In this document: positions 11,278 through 22,280 of the stretch, in pieces | How the letters are laid out: each line of letters opens with the position of its first letter | Position numbering within the stretch: position 1 is the stretch's first letter | From: Vandiemenella viatica | Taxonomy: Eukaryota > Arthropoda > Insecta > Orthoptera > Morabidae | Length of the DNA: 64,000 nt | Direction of reading: 5' to 3' | Assembly: GCA_031002005.1 (NCBI GenBank) | Contig: CM061918.1 | Location: 46,350,047 to 46,414,046, forward strand | Made by a program: the position numbers and the translations under genes | Notes under the pieces: model-generated | Database searches by the model: none | Told to the model about the DNA's origin: nothing | The model's input: the letters and a program-made list of their open reading frames with translations, nothing else

Positions 11278-13080
11278 GTTTTTAAAATACAAAATACGTA
11301 ATGTAAATGGTAGATTTTTTGAAAAATAAAGTTTCGGAGTATAATGATTATTTTTTTTCATAATTTTGGGTAATCTTTTTTTTTTTTAATTTCAGTAATA
11401 TGAAGTTATCTGAATGCAGCTGCCGACCGTATAACATTTATGACTGCTCAACTACTCCACGAACTATAAGAAAATTAGGTTCAGCTTTCAGAATTCAAAA
11501 AATGGGAAGCTTGTTATAAGATTTAATTTGTTTATTTGTTTATTTGTTTGTAAATTCACTAATAAGTGTTAAGTGATATATTAATAAGAGGGGTAAAGGT
11601 TTAAAGTAATTAAGAAGTTATAATTATTATGAAAATGAATACGCTAATTTTCATTTATTGCACGTAAATTTACAGTTTATATTTCAGTTCTGAGTATTAT
11701 ATGATATTCAGCTCGGGCGTTTACTTGTTTACTGGTAGTAATTTTTGATGACTGCTTTGAAAATAATTTGTTTGATGATTACGACTTGTCGAGTACGTAT
11801 CGACAAAGAGGAGATGGTGGGGGTGTAGTGGTATGTGCACATTGATTCCGAAACTATTGTTGAATGCTGGAATCTGTCGAATTGGACTACCAAGAGTGGC
11901 GTTTCGGATCTAGTAGCGACAGTGTGGTCAGGTCCCTGTAAGCCTTTTAGTCATTGGGTACCATGACTTCTCTTGACACTGTTCTGTATATATATCCTCT
12001 CGTCTCACTCCCGACTAGATCGCTGACCCGACTCCATAGATATTCCCGTTTCCGATAATCGTATACTGGCGAATTCCCACTAATTTGGTCGTGGGCGTGT
12101 CCGCCCACTTAGGGAATCAGGAATTCTGAAACTGAAGAAGTAATATTGCTGGTTGTTCGTCACCTTGGGGTTTTTTCATGCGTTAACTTGTTGAACGCGT
12201 TTCTGGTTATAAATCTTGTGAGATCATAGTCAGAAATAACCCTACAAATGTGACGATTTCGAGCAACTGCCGCGTTGTTTATTTAGTTGAGCCTAAACCC
12301 TCTAGTGTTTACCTGTCGAGGAACCTCCAATTTGCTGCTATCTCAATAGTGATCATGATAAAAAGCATTTCCAAAACAACAGCAAGCATTTAAGGACGTT
12401 AGAGTTCTGTGTCTTCCCCTATGGAAAGACGAGGATCTTTCATATCGACACGCAATCAGTGATTGCAAACGTGACCACTTTCAAGAAATCTGTCACCGGC
12501 CATCCAAACCATGTGCTTGAATTCTGAAACCCCCATTCACTAGCAGTAACAAGCGTCGGACATTTGCTCACGCTTGAGAGTGTCCCAGTGGTACTTTTTG
12601 CATAATGCTTTACGCCTTGTCGATTTCGAGGTCGTTATAGCGACGGATGAAGATTCGGGACAATGACTAGAAAGGAATTCGACCATGATGTAACAGCCCT
12701 CAAACCTAGACTTTAAATGGAATTGTGTTTTATGAAGCTTTTGTAGCAAGCTAACGTCTGATTGAATATGATCTTGTATGTTTGTCTTGTATTTTAATGT
12801 ATGTGGACTATGTTTTATGAAAAGAAATTATATAAATACCATTTATCATGTTTAAGGACAGAACTATGCAAGAGAATTGCTTAAATGTTTGTAGTTTCAA
12901 GTTTTAATGAGAGATACGATGTTTAAAGGATGATTTACTACAGTTTAAAATTATTTATGTGGATAATTTTGTGTTTAAGTATCGTTAATTTTCATTTATA
13001 AGCATTTTGTAATGATTGTAAATGATTATGTATTAATTTTGATTGTTTTCAATTGTTTAAGTATTGTTAATGTTCGAGAA
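11278..13080. other. Unassigned DNA with a possible SINE 3' scrap
   Basis: No gene recognised. Around 12,608-12,650 the text 'gctttacgccttgtcgattt' followed by 'gaggtcgttatagcgacgg' resembles the reversed 3' end of the main SINE family, but the remainder of the SINE is not visible. The minus-strand open frame at 12,540-12,749 overlaps it and is not recognisable. Confidence 0.4.
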
Positions 13081-13104
13081 ATATCTGGCGGAAGCCTTTG
13101 TATA

Positions 13105-13134
13105 GTTCTAGAACGTTCGATGGAACTTATATAA
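13105..13134 (+). promoter_or_regulatory. Heat-shock-element plus TATA promoter candidate
   Basis: The stretch gttctagaacgttcg at 13,105-13,119 reads as three contiguous alternating nGAAn/nTTCn units, the arrangement bound by heat-shock factor. A further GGAAC follows at 13,122-13,126, then TATATAA at 13,128-13,134. About 25 bp further on is an initiator-like TCAGAG (13,151-13,156). The leader downstream is interrupted at 13,284 by the 3' end of a LINE on the opposite strand. No heat-shock protein frame is present in the window. Confidence 0.5.
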
Positions 13135-13283
13135 AGCGACCTGCAGAGACTCAGAGACAGTTTTATACACTCACTTTACGTCGAACAAGGACAGTGTTGA
13201 ACGAACAGTTTTGGTAGTATTGTCTTTGGAAGAAGTGTCGAATAGAATCGTAGGAGTTTTGTGTGTATATGTTAACTGTATCT

Positions 13284-14690
13284 TTAATTTAATTTAATTT
13301 AATTGCAATGGAGCACAGGCTCCGGTGGCAATTTCCCTACACACCCATCTTCCCCCTATCCTGCACCCACCTACATTTGCCTTCTACAAATTTTATCTTT
13401 AAATTCCTTCAAAGTTTTCGGTAAATTATTCATCATTTCTCTTGGTAACTCATTCCAATCCCTGACACCCTTACCTAAAAAAGAGAATCTTCCCACACAC
13501 TTGTGCCTGAAATCGAGTGCCAGCTTGTGGTCATGGTCATCTTTTCCCTTCCCTGCACTACTTTTCATACCTATTGCAATATCTTTCCATGCCTCATCAC
13601 CAGTATATGCCCTGTACACTCCCATGACACTCCTCATCCTCCTCCTGTCTTGCAATGAATCCCATTCCAGCTCCTTTACCATATCCGTCACTAATTGCAT
13701 TCTGCGATAATTTCCAGAAACAAATCTAGCAGCCCTTCTTTGCACCCTCTCCAACTCCTGTATTTGATACGTAAAATGAGGGTCCCATACTACACTACCA
13801 TATTCGAGCAATGGTCTGACCAAAGTTTTGTAACCCAATTCCTTGACTTCTCTCGTACATCCCCTCATCACTCTCTCCAACAAGTGCAGAACTTTGAAAC
13901 CTTTTCCTACCACCTGTCCTATGTGTCCTGCCCAGTTAAGTTTGTTATCAAAAGTAATTCCAAGATATTTGCATTTCAAGTCTTCAGCAAGCAATTCTTT
14001 CCCCACCTTATATCCATAATTAACCTTCTGTTTTTTATTTGTGTATCTAATAAGCTGACTCTTCTTTGCATTTATCTTCATTCCATGTTTACCAACCCAA
14101 TTAGATATCCTGTCCAGATCACCCTGCAAATGTTTACAGTCCTCTATCGTTTTGATTCTTTTATACAGCATTATGTCATCTGCAAACAATCTAATTTCAG
14201 ATAGTAAACAATCAACACAATTATTCATTATAATAATGAATAGCAATGGTCCCAATATGCTACCCTGTGGCACACCCATTTTTGCTTCCACTTCTTCTTT
14301 TGATACTACTTTTCCTACCCTAACTTTCTGTTTTCTACCTTTTAAAAATTCTTCTACCCAGCAAATGACTTTCTTTCCACTCCAATGGTTTTTACCTTAT
14401 TTACTACCATTTTATGGCTTACTCTGTCAAACGCCTTAGACAGATCTAGTGCTACACTATCAATTTGGCCTCCCTCGTCCATTTCATCTGAAATATCTTG
14501 CATGTATCCCACCAACTGAGATTCGCATGAATATCCTTGCCTGAAACCATGTTGCCTGCTTGAAAACCAATTATGTTCCTCACATATATTTCTGATGTGG
14601 TTGCATATCAATCTTTCCATTAATTTACCTACCACTGATGTCAAACTGATTGGCCTGTAAATCTTGGAGTCCCATGTATTACTATCAATA
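13284..14690 (-). pseudogene. 5'-truncated non-LTR retrotransposon, jockey/CR1/L2-like reverse transcriptase
   Basis: This is the 3' part of an ORF2 on the minus strand. Read from 14,690 downward it shows the RT start (YRPISLTSVVGK), then HGFR and ALDLSKAFDRVSH, a frameshift near 14,380, then GVPQGSILGPLLF, the catalytic FADD box (LFADDIMLYKR), KCKYLGITFDNKLNW, and a long C-terminal part with ERVQRRAARFV. The endonuclease half is missing (5' truncation, usual for LINE insertions). The open frame covers 13,371-14,291 and ends shortly before a 3' tail of repeated attaa units at 13,284-13,304; microsatellite-like tails are typical of CR1/L2-type elements. Strongly supported as a LINE; the clade is less sure. 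It cannot be active because of the truncation and frameshift. Confidence 0.9.
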
Positions 14691-14774
14691 AAACAAGATT
14701 TGAAACTGGATCATGGACTAGTTATTTATTATATTACTTAAACCACGAGACTTCTAATAATGGCATATTTGGAG

Positions 14775-14860
14775 AAACCACCCCTCATTCACCCGCAGCA
14801 ATTCGAGAAACCATGGAAACCAAATTCTGAGTGGATGAATGTTGATTTGAAGCCACATAC
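14775..14860 (-). repeat. Possible SINE fragment
   Basis: A short stretch with 'gagaaaccatggaaaccaaa' preceded by 'cctcattcacccgcagcaat' roughly follows the reversed middle of the main SINE family. Head and tail are absent and similarity is modest. Confidence 0.35.
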
Positions 14861-16329
14861 AATATCCCGAGTTACAAGGATGAACTAAATTCAAAAAAAG
14901 CTCCCAGTTTTATTGTTTTACTTTTCAGTGCGATATTCTCCAAGATTAAGGAATTTATAATAATCTTATCACCACTCACCCGAATTAGTTTGGGCAAGGA
15001 CCTTCTATGACCCTCACCACGTAACGCTGTAATCGCCTCCGGTTTGAAATAAAAATGCTGACCAGGAGGAAGCGTTTCCAATTCTGAGATACAGAATTCA
15101 CAGTTCCGTGACTTCCAGATATCACTCTGACTGAATAATGAGGTAGGCAGTATCTACGAAATACTATGACTGAACTTCTTGTCATTCCATGTTCACGATA
15201 CTCCAGACGAGAGCAAAGTCTAATCATATCGTGTTTGCAATGCCATGACGTCATTTTTCCGGCCTTCTTTGGTGGGCCAGTCACGGCCAGAGTAACCTTC
15301 GTTCTTGCCCCATTGTTACAGGAATCTACGATTGGACGTTTCCTTTCTTTTGTTACTTTATTAGTTCACTATGTTTAACTTGCATACAAACCATAAAGAA
15401 AAGTACTGTTTCGTTTAAGTTCACATATTTATTAATAGCTACTTTTTGTTTATTTATATGCATTTGACGTAGATATTTTCGTTTATCCTCTGTCTATAGA
15501 TATGGCTACTATAGTTAGCAAAGAATTGATGGTCTCCCTTTTTTCTTTATTTATTTTTTTGTAGTGATGCAATATTTTCCCCCCATCAAGTTAAATTTGA
15601 AACTAACCATAGAGAAAGAAACGTATTTCGTTTAAAACTACGTATTAATTACGACAACGGTTTTTACAATGGAACAAGGTGGAGCTAAAATATGTACAAC
15701 ATTAAATCGTTATAAAATCAATCTTATTTTAAAAAATTCTATTTAGTTAAGTAACTACAAAGAAATGAATTGCCAGAAAACAGGATTCAACTCGTTATTT
15801 TTTACGGATTTAGGAGGTAGTTAATAAATAAAACACCTTTATCTACTCAAAGAATGCATTATTCTTGCCGACAAAACCTAACTTGCGTTGTCTTGGCTCC
15901 ACTGCGAAGTAAAAATTAATCGAAAACTATAAATGTACGCACAAAATCAGTATAATAATTTTTATGATTCTCTGAACAATGTTCAGACATTTTTACTACA
16001 GAAATGCTGTTAACATTACTGAGAAAATCTTGTACAAAAGTTTTTCGCAGGTGACAATGGGTCTCCTTAAATATATTTAATTCTTAGCACTATAACGCAT
16101 TCCTCTGTTTTTCCTACGATCTGCAATGTCGGCGAACTTTTTGGAATCGCTTCTTGCGTATTACCTCGGAAGGCGATGCGATACAGCCATGTTTGAATTC
16201 AGATTCAGTTTCTGAGTGTTGAATGTGTTGGGAAACACTTCTTTAAAAATTTTACGAACTTGTAATTAGTTTTGAGGGATTTTTGTCATCAGTTTCTCTA
16301 TAGGTTTGATGAAATCTTTTTTATTTGGC
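14861..16329. other. Unassigned AT-rich DNA
   Basis: No gene or element recognised. Overlapping small frames near 14,872-15,378 run on both strands without family resemblance. A TGACGTCA palindrome occurs near 15,244. Confidence 0.45.
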
Positions 16330-16690
16330 GCTAACCTTTAAATCTCAACGAACACCTTATAATCTCTCTCAATTTTCTGTTTGACATAATTTAATCTCTG
16401 TCTTCCTCTACAATTCTTACCTTCGACTGTTCCATCCACTACTAAAGTAAACAATCTCGCATGCTTTTAAAATATTATTCACCATTCATCTCTTCTTTCT
16501 GTAAGACTCTTCCACAAATTTCTTTCCTCACATATCATTTCAAAACGACATTCATTTCTTACTTTATCAATCCACTAAATTTTCAGCATCCTTCTATAGT
16601 ATCACATTTCAAATGATTAAATTTTCCTTCTTTCTGGTATTCCTAAGGTTCCAGCTTTGCTACCATAAAGTGCTGTGCTCTACACATAAG
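16330..16690 (-). pseudogene. Decayed LINE ORF2 C-terminus
   Basis: Read on the minus strand from 16,690, one frame interrupted by several stops gives the familiar tail of insect endonuclease-reverse transcriptases: LYGSKAGTL, ERRK, SFEM, YYRRMLKI, WIDKVRNE, then LWKSLTERRDEW. A shifted frame continues with LLTLVVDGTVEGK-like text and CRGRQRLNYVKQ. Only this 3' portion remains. The element is old, with multiple stops and frameshifts, and cannot encode a protein. Confidence 0.75.
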
Positions 16691-16984
16691 AGTTTCAAAA
16701 AGTTCCTGGAACAAACTAAAAGACTTCTCTCTTCCAAGAATGCGCTTTGTAGTTAAAGCCTCTTTTACGTATAGTGTTATGGCTGCAGTATTATACAGTA
16801 TAATCCATTTTAAGGAACACGTGCAAAGTAAGGTCAAAAGTTCGCGGCTGACCTATTTCGCGCATGCGCAGTGAAATATTATGGGTGGCTGTTTGAAAGT
16901 TAACATTCGAGAAACCACCGCTCTTAGTTGCTTTAGTTCCCGCAGGAGCGAACATAACCTGTACGAAATACGTAAAATACATAG

Positions 16985-17146
16985 AATCGTGTGGTGATAA
17001 AGATTTTGATAAAAGCAAAAGGCCATAAGCCGTCTGAAGTTATACTCTCAGAATGTGGCGTTGATGGTTCTTCTCCATATTTAACTGTGAAACAGCGGAC
17101 AGCACTCGTTAAACTTGGAAGAGAATCCCTCGACGGAGATCGCTGA
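16985..17146 (+). pseudogene. Mariner-like transposase N-terminal HTH remnant
   Basis: The plus frame reads RVVIKILIKAKGHKPSEVIL, later SPYLTVKQRTALVKLGRESL and DGD, matching the paired helix-turn-helix region of mariner/SETMAR-type transposases (pattern IKxLxKxGxKPxEI...YSTVKRW...FKRGRESLEDD). A stop follows at once and no catalytic DDE/DDD region is seen. Just downstream (17,155-17,180) the opposite strand repeats the RESL-like stretch, suggesting an inverted second fragment. A perfect GCGCATGCGC lies upstream at 16,860. Confidence 0.55.
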
Positions 17147-17438
17147 ATAATATATGAATATCGTCCACGAGGGATTCCATTCTGAAGGAAAGACTGCAGA
17201 CAAAGAGAATCGTTGCTATACTGGGACTGTCGTAAGGAACAGTTCTTCGAATTCTTCATCATCAAAGTCAATGCGAGTTGGGTACCCAAACTTCTTTCCG
17301 CATTGCAGAAGCAAGAAGAGGTTATCAGTACCCAATAGTTTTTGAAACTTTGTCAAGAAAACAAGTATGTAGTTTGTAACGTTAGTGTTATCTTATCCAG
17401 GGACACAATGGCTGTATATATTTATATTTTTAACTGCT

Positions 17439-17594
17439 TTACTTCTCTCAACAGCGAGGTCTTTAGAGACGGGAAAGGATGGGGGCAAGGAATGGGAAGG
17501 AATTCGGCCATGGCTTTTTTAAGGAAGCATCCCGGCATTTGACAGGAGTGATTTTGGGAAACCATGGAAAACCCAAATCTGGATGCCCGGACGG
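17439..17594 (-). repeat. SINE lacking its tRNA-like head
   Basis: Minus-strand copy keeping the 3' region ('gtctttagagacgggaaagg') and body up to 'ggatgcccggacgg' at 17,594, where it stops abruptly and LINE sequence begins. The head expected to the right, with the B-box, is absent and does not reappear beyond the LINE. Confidence 0.8.
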
Positions 17595-19030
17595 CTGTAT
17601 AAAGTCCTCAGAGCAATATGGAAAGATAATAAAATACCAGAAGATTGGACAAAAGGGGTGATAATTCCTATCTTCGTGGAAGGGAACAGAAGGAAAAGTG
17701 AAAACTACAGATGTGTTACCCTCCTATCCCACGTCCTCAAAATTATGGAAAAGATAGTTGAAGCCAGAGTACGAACAATATTAGAGCCCATCTTAGAAGA
17801 GGAACAACATGGGTTTAGGGACTGAAGAAACACAACAGGTCTAATGTTTGCCTTGAGAATGCTGGTGTTAGGAAAGATGGAAAAACCTAATCATTTAGTT
17901 TATGGGACTAGAAAAGGCATACGATAATTTTCCTAGATCAACTATTTGGAAAAGTCTAAGAAAAGTTAAAATACCAGAGTGCCTCATTAGAAAGGACCAG
18001 ATACTGTACAATAACTGCAAGAGCTGTGTAAATGTTGGGGATGGTTACTCTGATTGGTTTAGTACAGCCAAAGGAGTACAACAAGGAAGTGCCCTTTCAC
18101 CTCTTCTGTTCATAGCGGTGATGGATAACATCTTAAAAGAACTAAAGAGATAACAATAGAGTTCTCCAGGCTTTGGTGTTTGCGGATGACGTGGCAGTAT
18201 GGGATGAAACTGAAGAAGGAATACAAAACAAACTGAAAATGTGCAATAATAAGTTTTTAGAATATGGAATTAAATTGAATAAAAAAAACCGTAGAAGTAA
18301 AAATAAGCCGATAGGATACAGACTGTCGTATAAAATTGCGAGACTACCAAGTTGAAGTTGCTGATCAGTTCAGCTACCTGGGGAGTATAATTGCTAGTAA
18401 CGGTAGAAGTGAGTTAGAAATAATGAGTAGAGTAACCAAAGGAGCCAACTTCTACAGTACCGTGCGGGGTTTACTATGGGACATGAAGGTTCCCAGAAGA
18501 ACAAACATTGTTTTGTACAAATCATATTTCATTCCTATTCTCACATATCCTTTGCAAACATGCAGACTAACATCAAAGAACTTTAGCAAGATTCAAACCT
18601 GTGAAATGAAGTTTCTTAGAACGTCCCTCCTTAAAACTAGACCATTTAAAGACTGTTGAGATTAGGTCAAACCTAGAGTTAAGGGAATCCATGGAAGAGA
18701 GACTTAGGTCATCGAGACTTAAGTGGTTTGGGCATGTCAAGAGAATGACTAGTACAAGACTACCAAAAATTTATTTGGAAAATGGGTAGTGGGCAAAAGA
18801 CCAGTGGGAAGACCAAGAAGAAGATGGACAGACCAACTGAAGGAGGAAATAGAGAGAAGAGGCTGGATCTGGGAATATTACGGACAGAGAAACGTTTCTG
18901 GATAGGAGACAGTGGAAGACGATCATTTACAACAACCAAGACTCGTAAACCACACCCGGGAAACTGGAAATGGTCCGCAACGATAATGATTGTTTTCTTG
19001 TTTTCTTCCATTCATGCTTCCATCAAATGA
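17595..19030 (+). pseudogene. 5'-truncated LINE, RTE-like reverse transcriptase pseudogene
   Basis: The plus strand encodes, in broken pieces, an RT and C-terminal region: AIWKDNKIPEDWTKGVIIPI, ENYRCVTLLS, a stop at 17,822, then EKAYDNFPRSTIW, GVQQGSALSPLLF, the catalytic FADD box (VFADDVAVWDE, near 18,175), FSYLGSIIASNGRSE, a C-terminal part with LKWFGHVKRM, and finally a KRPVGRPRRRW stretch near 18,795-18,835. At least three frameshifts or stops separate these parts (about 17,822, 18,150-18,170, 18,340 and 18,660). The endonuclease domain is missing. The family is RTE-like or a related clade; clade certainty is moderate. It abuts the broken SINE at its 5' side. Confidence 0.85.
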
Positions 19031-19609
19031 ATGAATCTATATGAGATAATGCAACCGATTACGTAATTAGTTTATTATAGTTACGAGAAACTTGTTTGTT
19101 GATGTGTGATATTTTATCTGTATATTATGTGAAACAGTTTTGAACGTGTGAGTACGTTGTGATTATTCTAAACTGATTGTGTTACCTAACATTTTATTTA
19201 ATATGTAATGTTGTACCAACAACAACCTTGTGCTTTATTTTCAACGTTTAGAAAATATTTGTCAGCTACAAACTTGTGTATTGCTGTTTCGTAGATGTTA
19301 TGGGACAAAAGTTGTCCTCAGAGAACAATTGTATCTATGTATATAAAAGACTAACTTTATTCACTGTGGCATCGAGTTCGAAATGCTGATGTAACGCGCT
19401 CGATCTTCGCTACCGGACTAAATGCGGCAGAGATATTACTGAAAAAATTAGATATGAGAATCATTTAAAAACAATTTTATTTAGTTAGACAACCAAGAAG
19501 AAATGAATTGACTGATCAATGAAAATTAACGTATTAATTATTATTTGTTTATTTATATCCAGTCAATGTAGATGTTTTCTTAAAATCTTGATCCAGAGAT
19601 ATCGCTAAT
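19031..19609. other. Unassigned AT-rich DNA
   Basis: Nothing recognisable. It is AT-rich, with no open frame of note and no terminal repeats identified. Confidence 0.5.
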
Positions 19610-19840
19610 ACCGAGCGCGGTGCTGAGCGGTTAACACTCTGGTTTGGCATTTGGAACGATCCGGATTAAATTCCCGTCCGGCCATCCAGATTTTTAATTT
19701 CTATGGTTTCCCAAAATCACTTTAGGGGAATGCCGGGATGGTTCCTTCAAAAGGCCATAGTCATATTCCTTCCAGTTTCTTACCCCCTAGTCCTTGCACG
19801 TCGAAGAGTCACAACACCGGAAGCAAAAAAAAAAAAAAAA
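19610..19840 (+). repeat. tRNA-derived SINE with poly-A tail
   Basis: Plus-strand copy beginning 'accgagcgcggtgctgagcg' (A-box region) with an altered B-box ('ggattaaattcccg'). The conserved middle and 'ggttccttcaaaaggccata' follow, and a 16-A tail ends at 19,840. Confidence 0.8.
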
Positions 19841-20060
19841 CTCTCTTCCACAAGTAAACCAAGAAATAGGTAATACATTACATCCATTTTAAGGTAATGA
19901 GCATTATTTAATAACAATTATATTTAATTAAGAAACTGTAAGAAAATGGATTGGATGGACACTGCGCTCAACCCGTTATCTTTTGACTTACAATGTATTC
20001 ATTATATTCCAAGTAAGTGTTTCGACTACAGTCTAAGTATCATAGTAAGCTCGATATATA

Positions 20061-20512
20061 CAGGGTGTTACAAAAGGGTACGGCCAAACTTTCAGGAAAC
20101 ATTCCTCACACACAAACAAAGAAAATATGTTATGTGGACATGTGTCCGGAAACGCTTACTTTCCATGTTAGAGCTCATATTGTGGACGGCTGTGATACAA
20201 TACGCCATTCTCCAGCGCTGCATCAGCGCATCAGGGATTCTATGCGACGGAGGGTGGATGCATGTATCCTCGCTAACGGAGGACATTTTGAACATTTCCT
20301 GTAACAAAGTGTTTGAAGTCACGCTGGTACGTTCTGTTGCTGTGTGCTTCCATTCCATGTTTAATGTGATTTGATGAGAAGTAATAAAATGAGCTCTAAC
20401 ATGGAAAGTACCGGTAAGGGTTTCCGGACACATGTCCACATAACATATTTTCTTTGTTTGTGTGTGAGGAATGTTTCCTGAAAGTTTGGCCGTACCTTTT
20501 TATAACACCCTG
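20061..20512. mobile_element. MITE with ~118 bp TIRs, copy 1 (Tc1/mariner superfamily)
   Basis: The element starts 'cagggtgttacaaaa' and ends with the reverse complement. TA lies on both sides (20,059-20,060 and 20,513-20,514), the target duplication of IS630/Tc1/mariner elements. The terminal inverted repeats are ~118 bp and nearly perfect. The unique centre keeps an end-of-transposase peptide in the plus frame (RIRDSMRRRVDACILANGGH, then FEHFL and a stop at 20,304), like the C-terminus of DUF4817-type mariner-like transposases. All catalytic sequence has been deleted. A nearly identical copy is at 47,373-47,818. Confidence 0.85.
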
Positions 20513-20689
20513 TATATATACATATGCTTAAGGATTTATGATTCGTCGAAATTGAAGTCATTGGAGGTGAGAGTAAGCTCAGAGAAATTATTTAACAAAT
20601 CTCTGCGTTCAACCCACGATTTTTGATAGGTTTAGAATCAAGTCTTTATGTAAAACATACCTGCTCCTCCATCGGAGCCAACAATGACC

Positions 20690-21030
20690 ATAATGGACAG
20701 CAGGAATAATCAAAAGACAGAGATGAAATTCCTCATGTCACCTATCCAGAAGACCACACGAAATAAAATCAGAAGTGAAATAGCCCGTCTTGAAGTTGGA
20801 CTGCAAAAAAGCGCACTAGGCTTCTTTACAGAATCAAGATTCAAATATTCACAGTTCGGTCATATGATGAGAATTGCGCCAAATAGACTACCTCTGGCAT
20901 ATTTTCAAAAATGAGTAACTGGAAAATACCAACAGGAAGACCACGTTACAGTTGGTGGAAACAAGTACAAAAAGATCTGGCCAGTCGCAGTACATCTTTG
21001 TCATCTTTCGGTGAGAAGTCCGATGTGTAG
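20690..21030 (+). pseudogene. LINE ORF2 3'-end fragment
   Basis: The plus frame reads QKTEMKFLMSPIQKTTRNKI, RSEIARLEVGLQ, then FGHMMRIAPNRLPL; after a frameshift near 20,912 it continues TGRPRYSWWKQVQKDLA. This is the same order (EMKFLR, KTRRDKIRNE, FGHxxRM, GRPRxxW) as LINE C-termini. The RT core is absent and no 3' tail is clear. Confidence 0.7.
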
Positions 21031-21049
21031 TTTTTAACGTATTATTATT

Positions 21050-21283
21050 TTTTCCCTTATGGTTTTATACCTCTCTGAGATCATTAGAGGCTGGAAAGGG
21101 CAGGAAGCAAGGAACACTAAGGAATTTGGTCGTGGTCTTTTGGAGGAATCATCTCTGCGTTCATCTAGAGTAATTTTGGGAAACTATATGGAAAACAAAA
21201 ATCTGAATGGATGGACGGGGATTCAAACTCACGACCGACCGAATGCGAAGCCAGAGCGTTACTGCTCGCCCACCTCGATCAGT
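21050..21283 (-). repeat. tRNA-derived SINE
   Basis: Minus-strand copy, diverged. The 3' region ('gagatcattagaggctgg'), middle ('gagtaattttgggaaact') and reversed B-box ('gggattcaaactc') are all present, and the head ends near 21,283 ('ctcgatcagt'). Confidence 0.75.
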
Positions 21284-21448
21284 AACATGTTTCGACAATA
21301 CGGGTAACATTAATCTGCTTCTCCAGCTGTATCATTTAATAAGCTGACTTGTTATTTAAGCTATGGAAGTCTAAATACCATGATAAAATATAAAATACCT
21401 GCTGACTCATAACCTCTTATCTTCAAGTTAATTAAACACCGACTAATA

Positions 21449-22278
21449 CAGGGCGTTCGCCGGGAAACGCTACCCTCCTAGTCTGTTGCCGTCGGCACCT
21501 TGCTGGGACAGTGGAGCCAGCAACTCCCGCCACACGGCGCCGTGAATCACCGCACTGTTTAACACCTCCGCTGCCCAAACAGTGTTGTGAATAAACGTTT
21601 CTTTGCGGTTTGGCTGGTTTGGGGCTTCATACTCTTACTAATCTGTACCGTGTTTGAGTGTGAGTAAAATTATGGTACGTTACAGTTTGCAACAAAGAAT
21701 ATTTCTCTACGATACATATGTGAAGAAGAAGTGTCACAGTAAATTTCGTCGCGAATATCCTGGCGCTTTACTGCCAGCTAAATCAACAATTCTGCGTCTA
21801 GTTAAAAAAGTAAGAGAAACGGGTTAATTTTTTAACAAAAAGAGACTGTCGGTCAACCGTATTCTTACAGATGAGAAAATTGACGATATCGCTTTTCGAC
21901 TAGAACAGTCACCCCAAAAATCATTAAGTCAGTTAGGACAGCAGGCAGGCGTATCTAAGACGTCAGCTTGGAAAGTAACAAAGCTAGTTCACTTAAAGCC
22001 GTACAAAACAATTGTGGTGCATAAAATTACAGAAATAGACCAGGGGCCTAGGATTAGATTTTGCAACTGGTACCTGCAGGGTGTCCACGATGGCACTGTT
22101 GATCCGCAACTGACGTCACATTTAAATGCTTAGCACATACAAGTTTATGAATCGTAATTATTATGAAATAGTCCGCGGCCGACTGTCGAACAATGCCGGA
22201 AGCTGACCGCTCGCTCGCCGGGAGCAGTTTCTTCCTTGTAGCGCTAACAGTGGGTAGCGTTTCCCGGCGAACGCCCTG
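21449..22278 (+). mobile_element. Internally deleted DUF4817-type mariner-like transposon
   Basis: The 830 bp element is bounded by inverted repeats starting 'cagggcgttcgccgggaaac' (~27 bp perfect), with TA on both sides (21,447-21,448 and 22,279-22,280). It holds the N-terminal half of a transposase (21,672-22,133). The sequence between that and the right TIR is too short for the catalytic DDE region, so it is a non-autonomous deletion derivative. It is likely related to the family that produced the 118 bp-TIR MITEs, since both have cagggYg-type ends and DUF4817-like peptides. Confidence 0.85.
21672..22133 (+). pseudogene. DUF4817-type transposase N-terminus, one in-frame stop
   Basis: From ATG 21,672 a single plus frame reads MVRYSLQQRIFLYDTYVKKK, then STILRLVKKVRETG, a TAA stop near 21,825, then RILTDEKIDDIAFRLEQSPQ, KSLSQLGQQAGVSKTSAWK, LKPYKTIVVHK and RIRFCNWYLQGVHDG. 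This is the two-part helix-turn-helix DNA-binding region of transposases carrying the DUF4817/HTH module, ending just before the first catalytic aspartate block would begin. The frame stays intact apart from the one stop, which suggests a fairly young copy. It could still bind TIR DNA only as a fragment if read through. Function as a transposase is excluded because the DDE domain is missing. Confidence 0.85.
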
Positions 22279-22280
22279 TA

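Noticed and set aside
16860..16869. GCGCATGCGC as an NRF1 promoter site
   Set aside because: It lies in decayed mariner-related DNA with no TATA, initiator or gene; palindromic 10-mers occur by chance.
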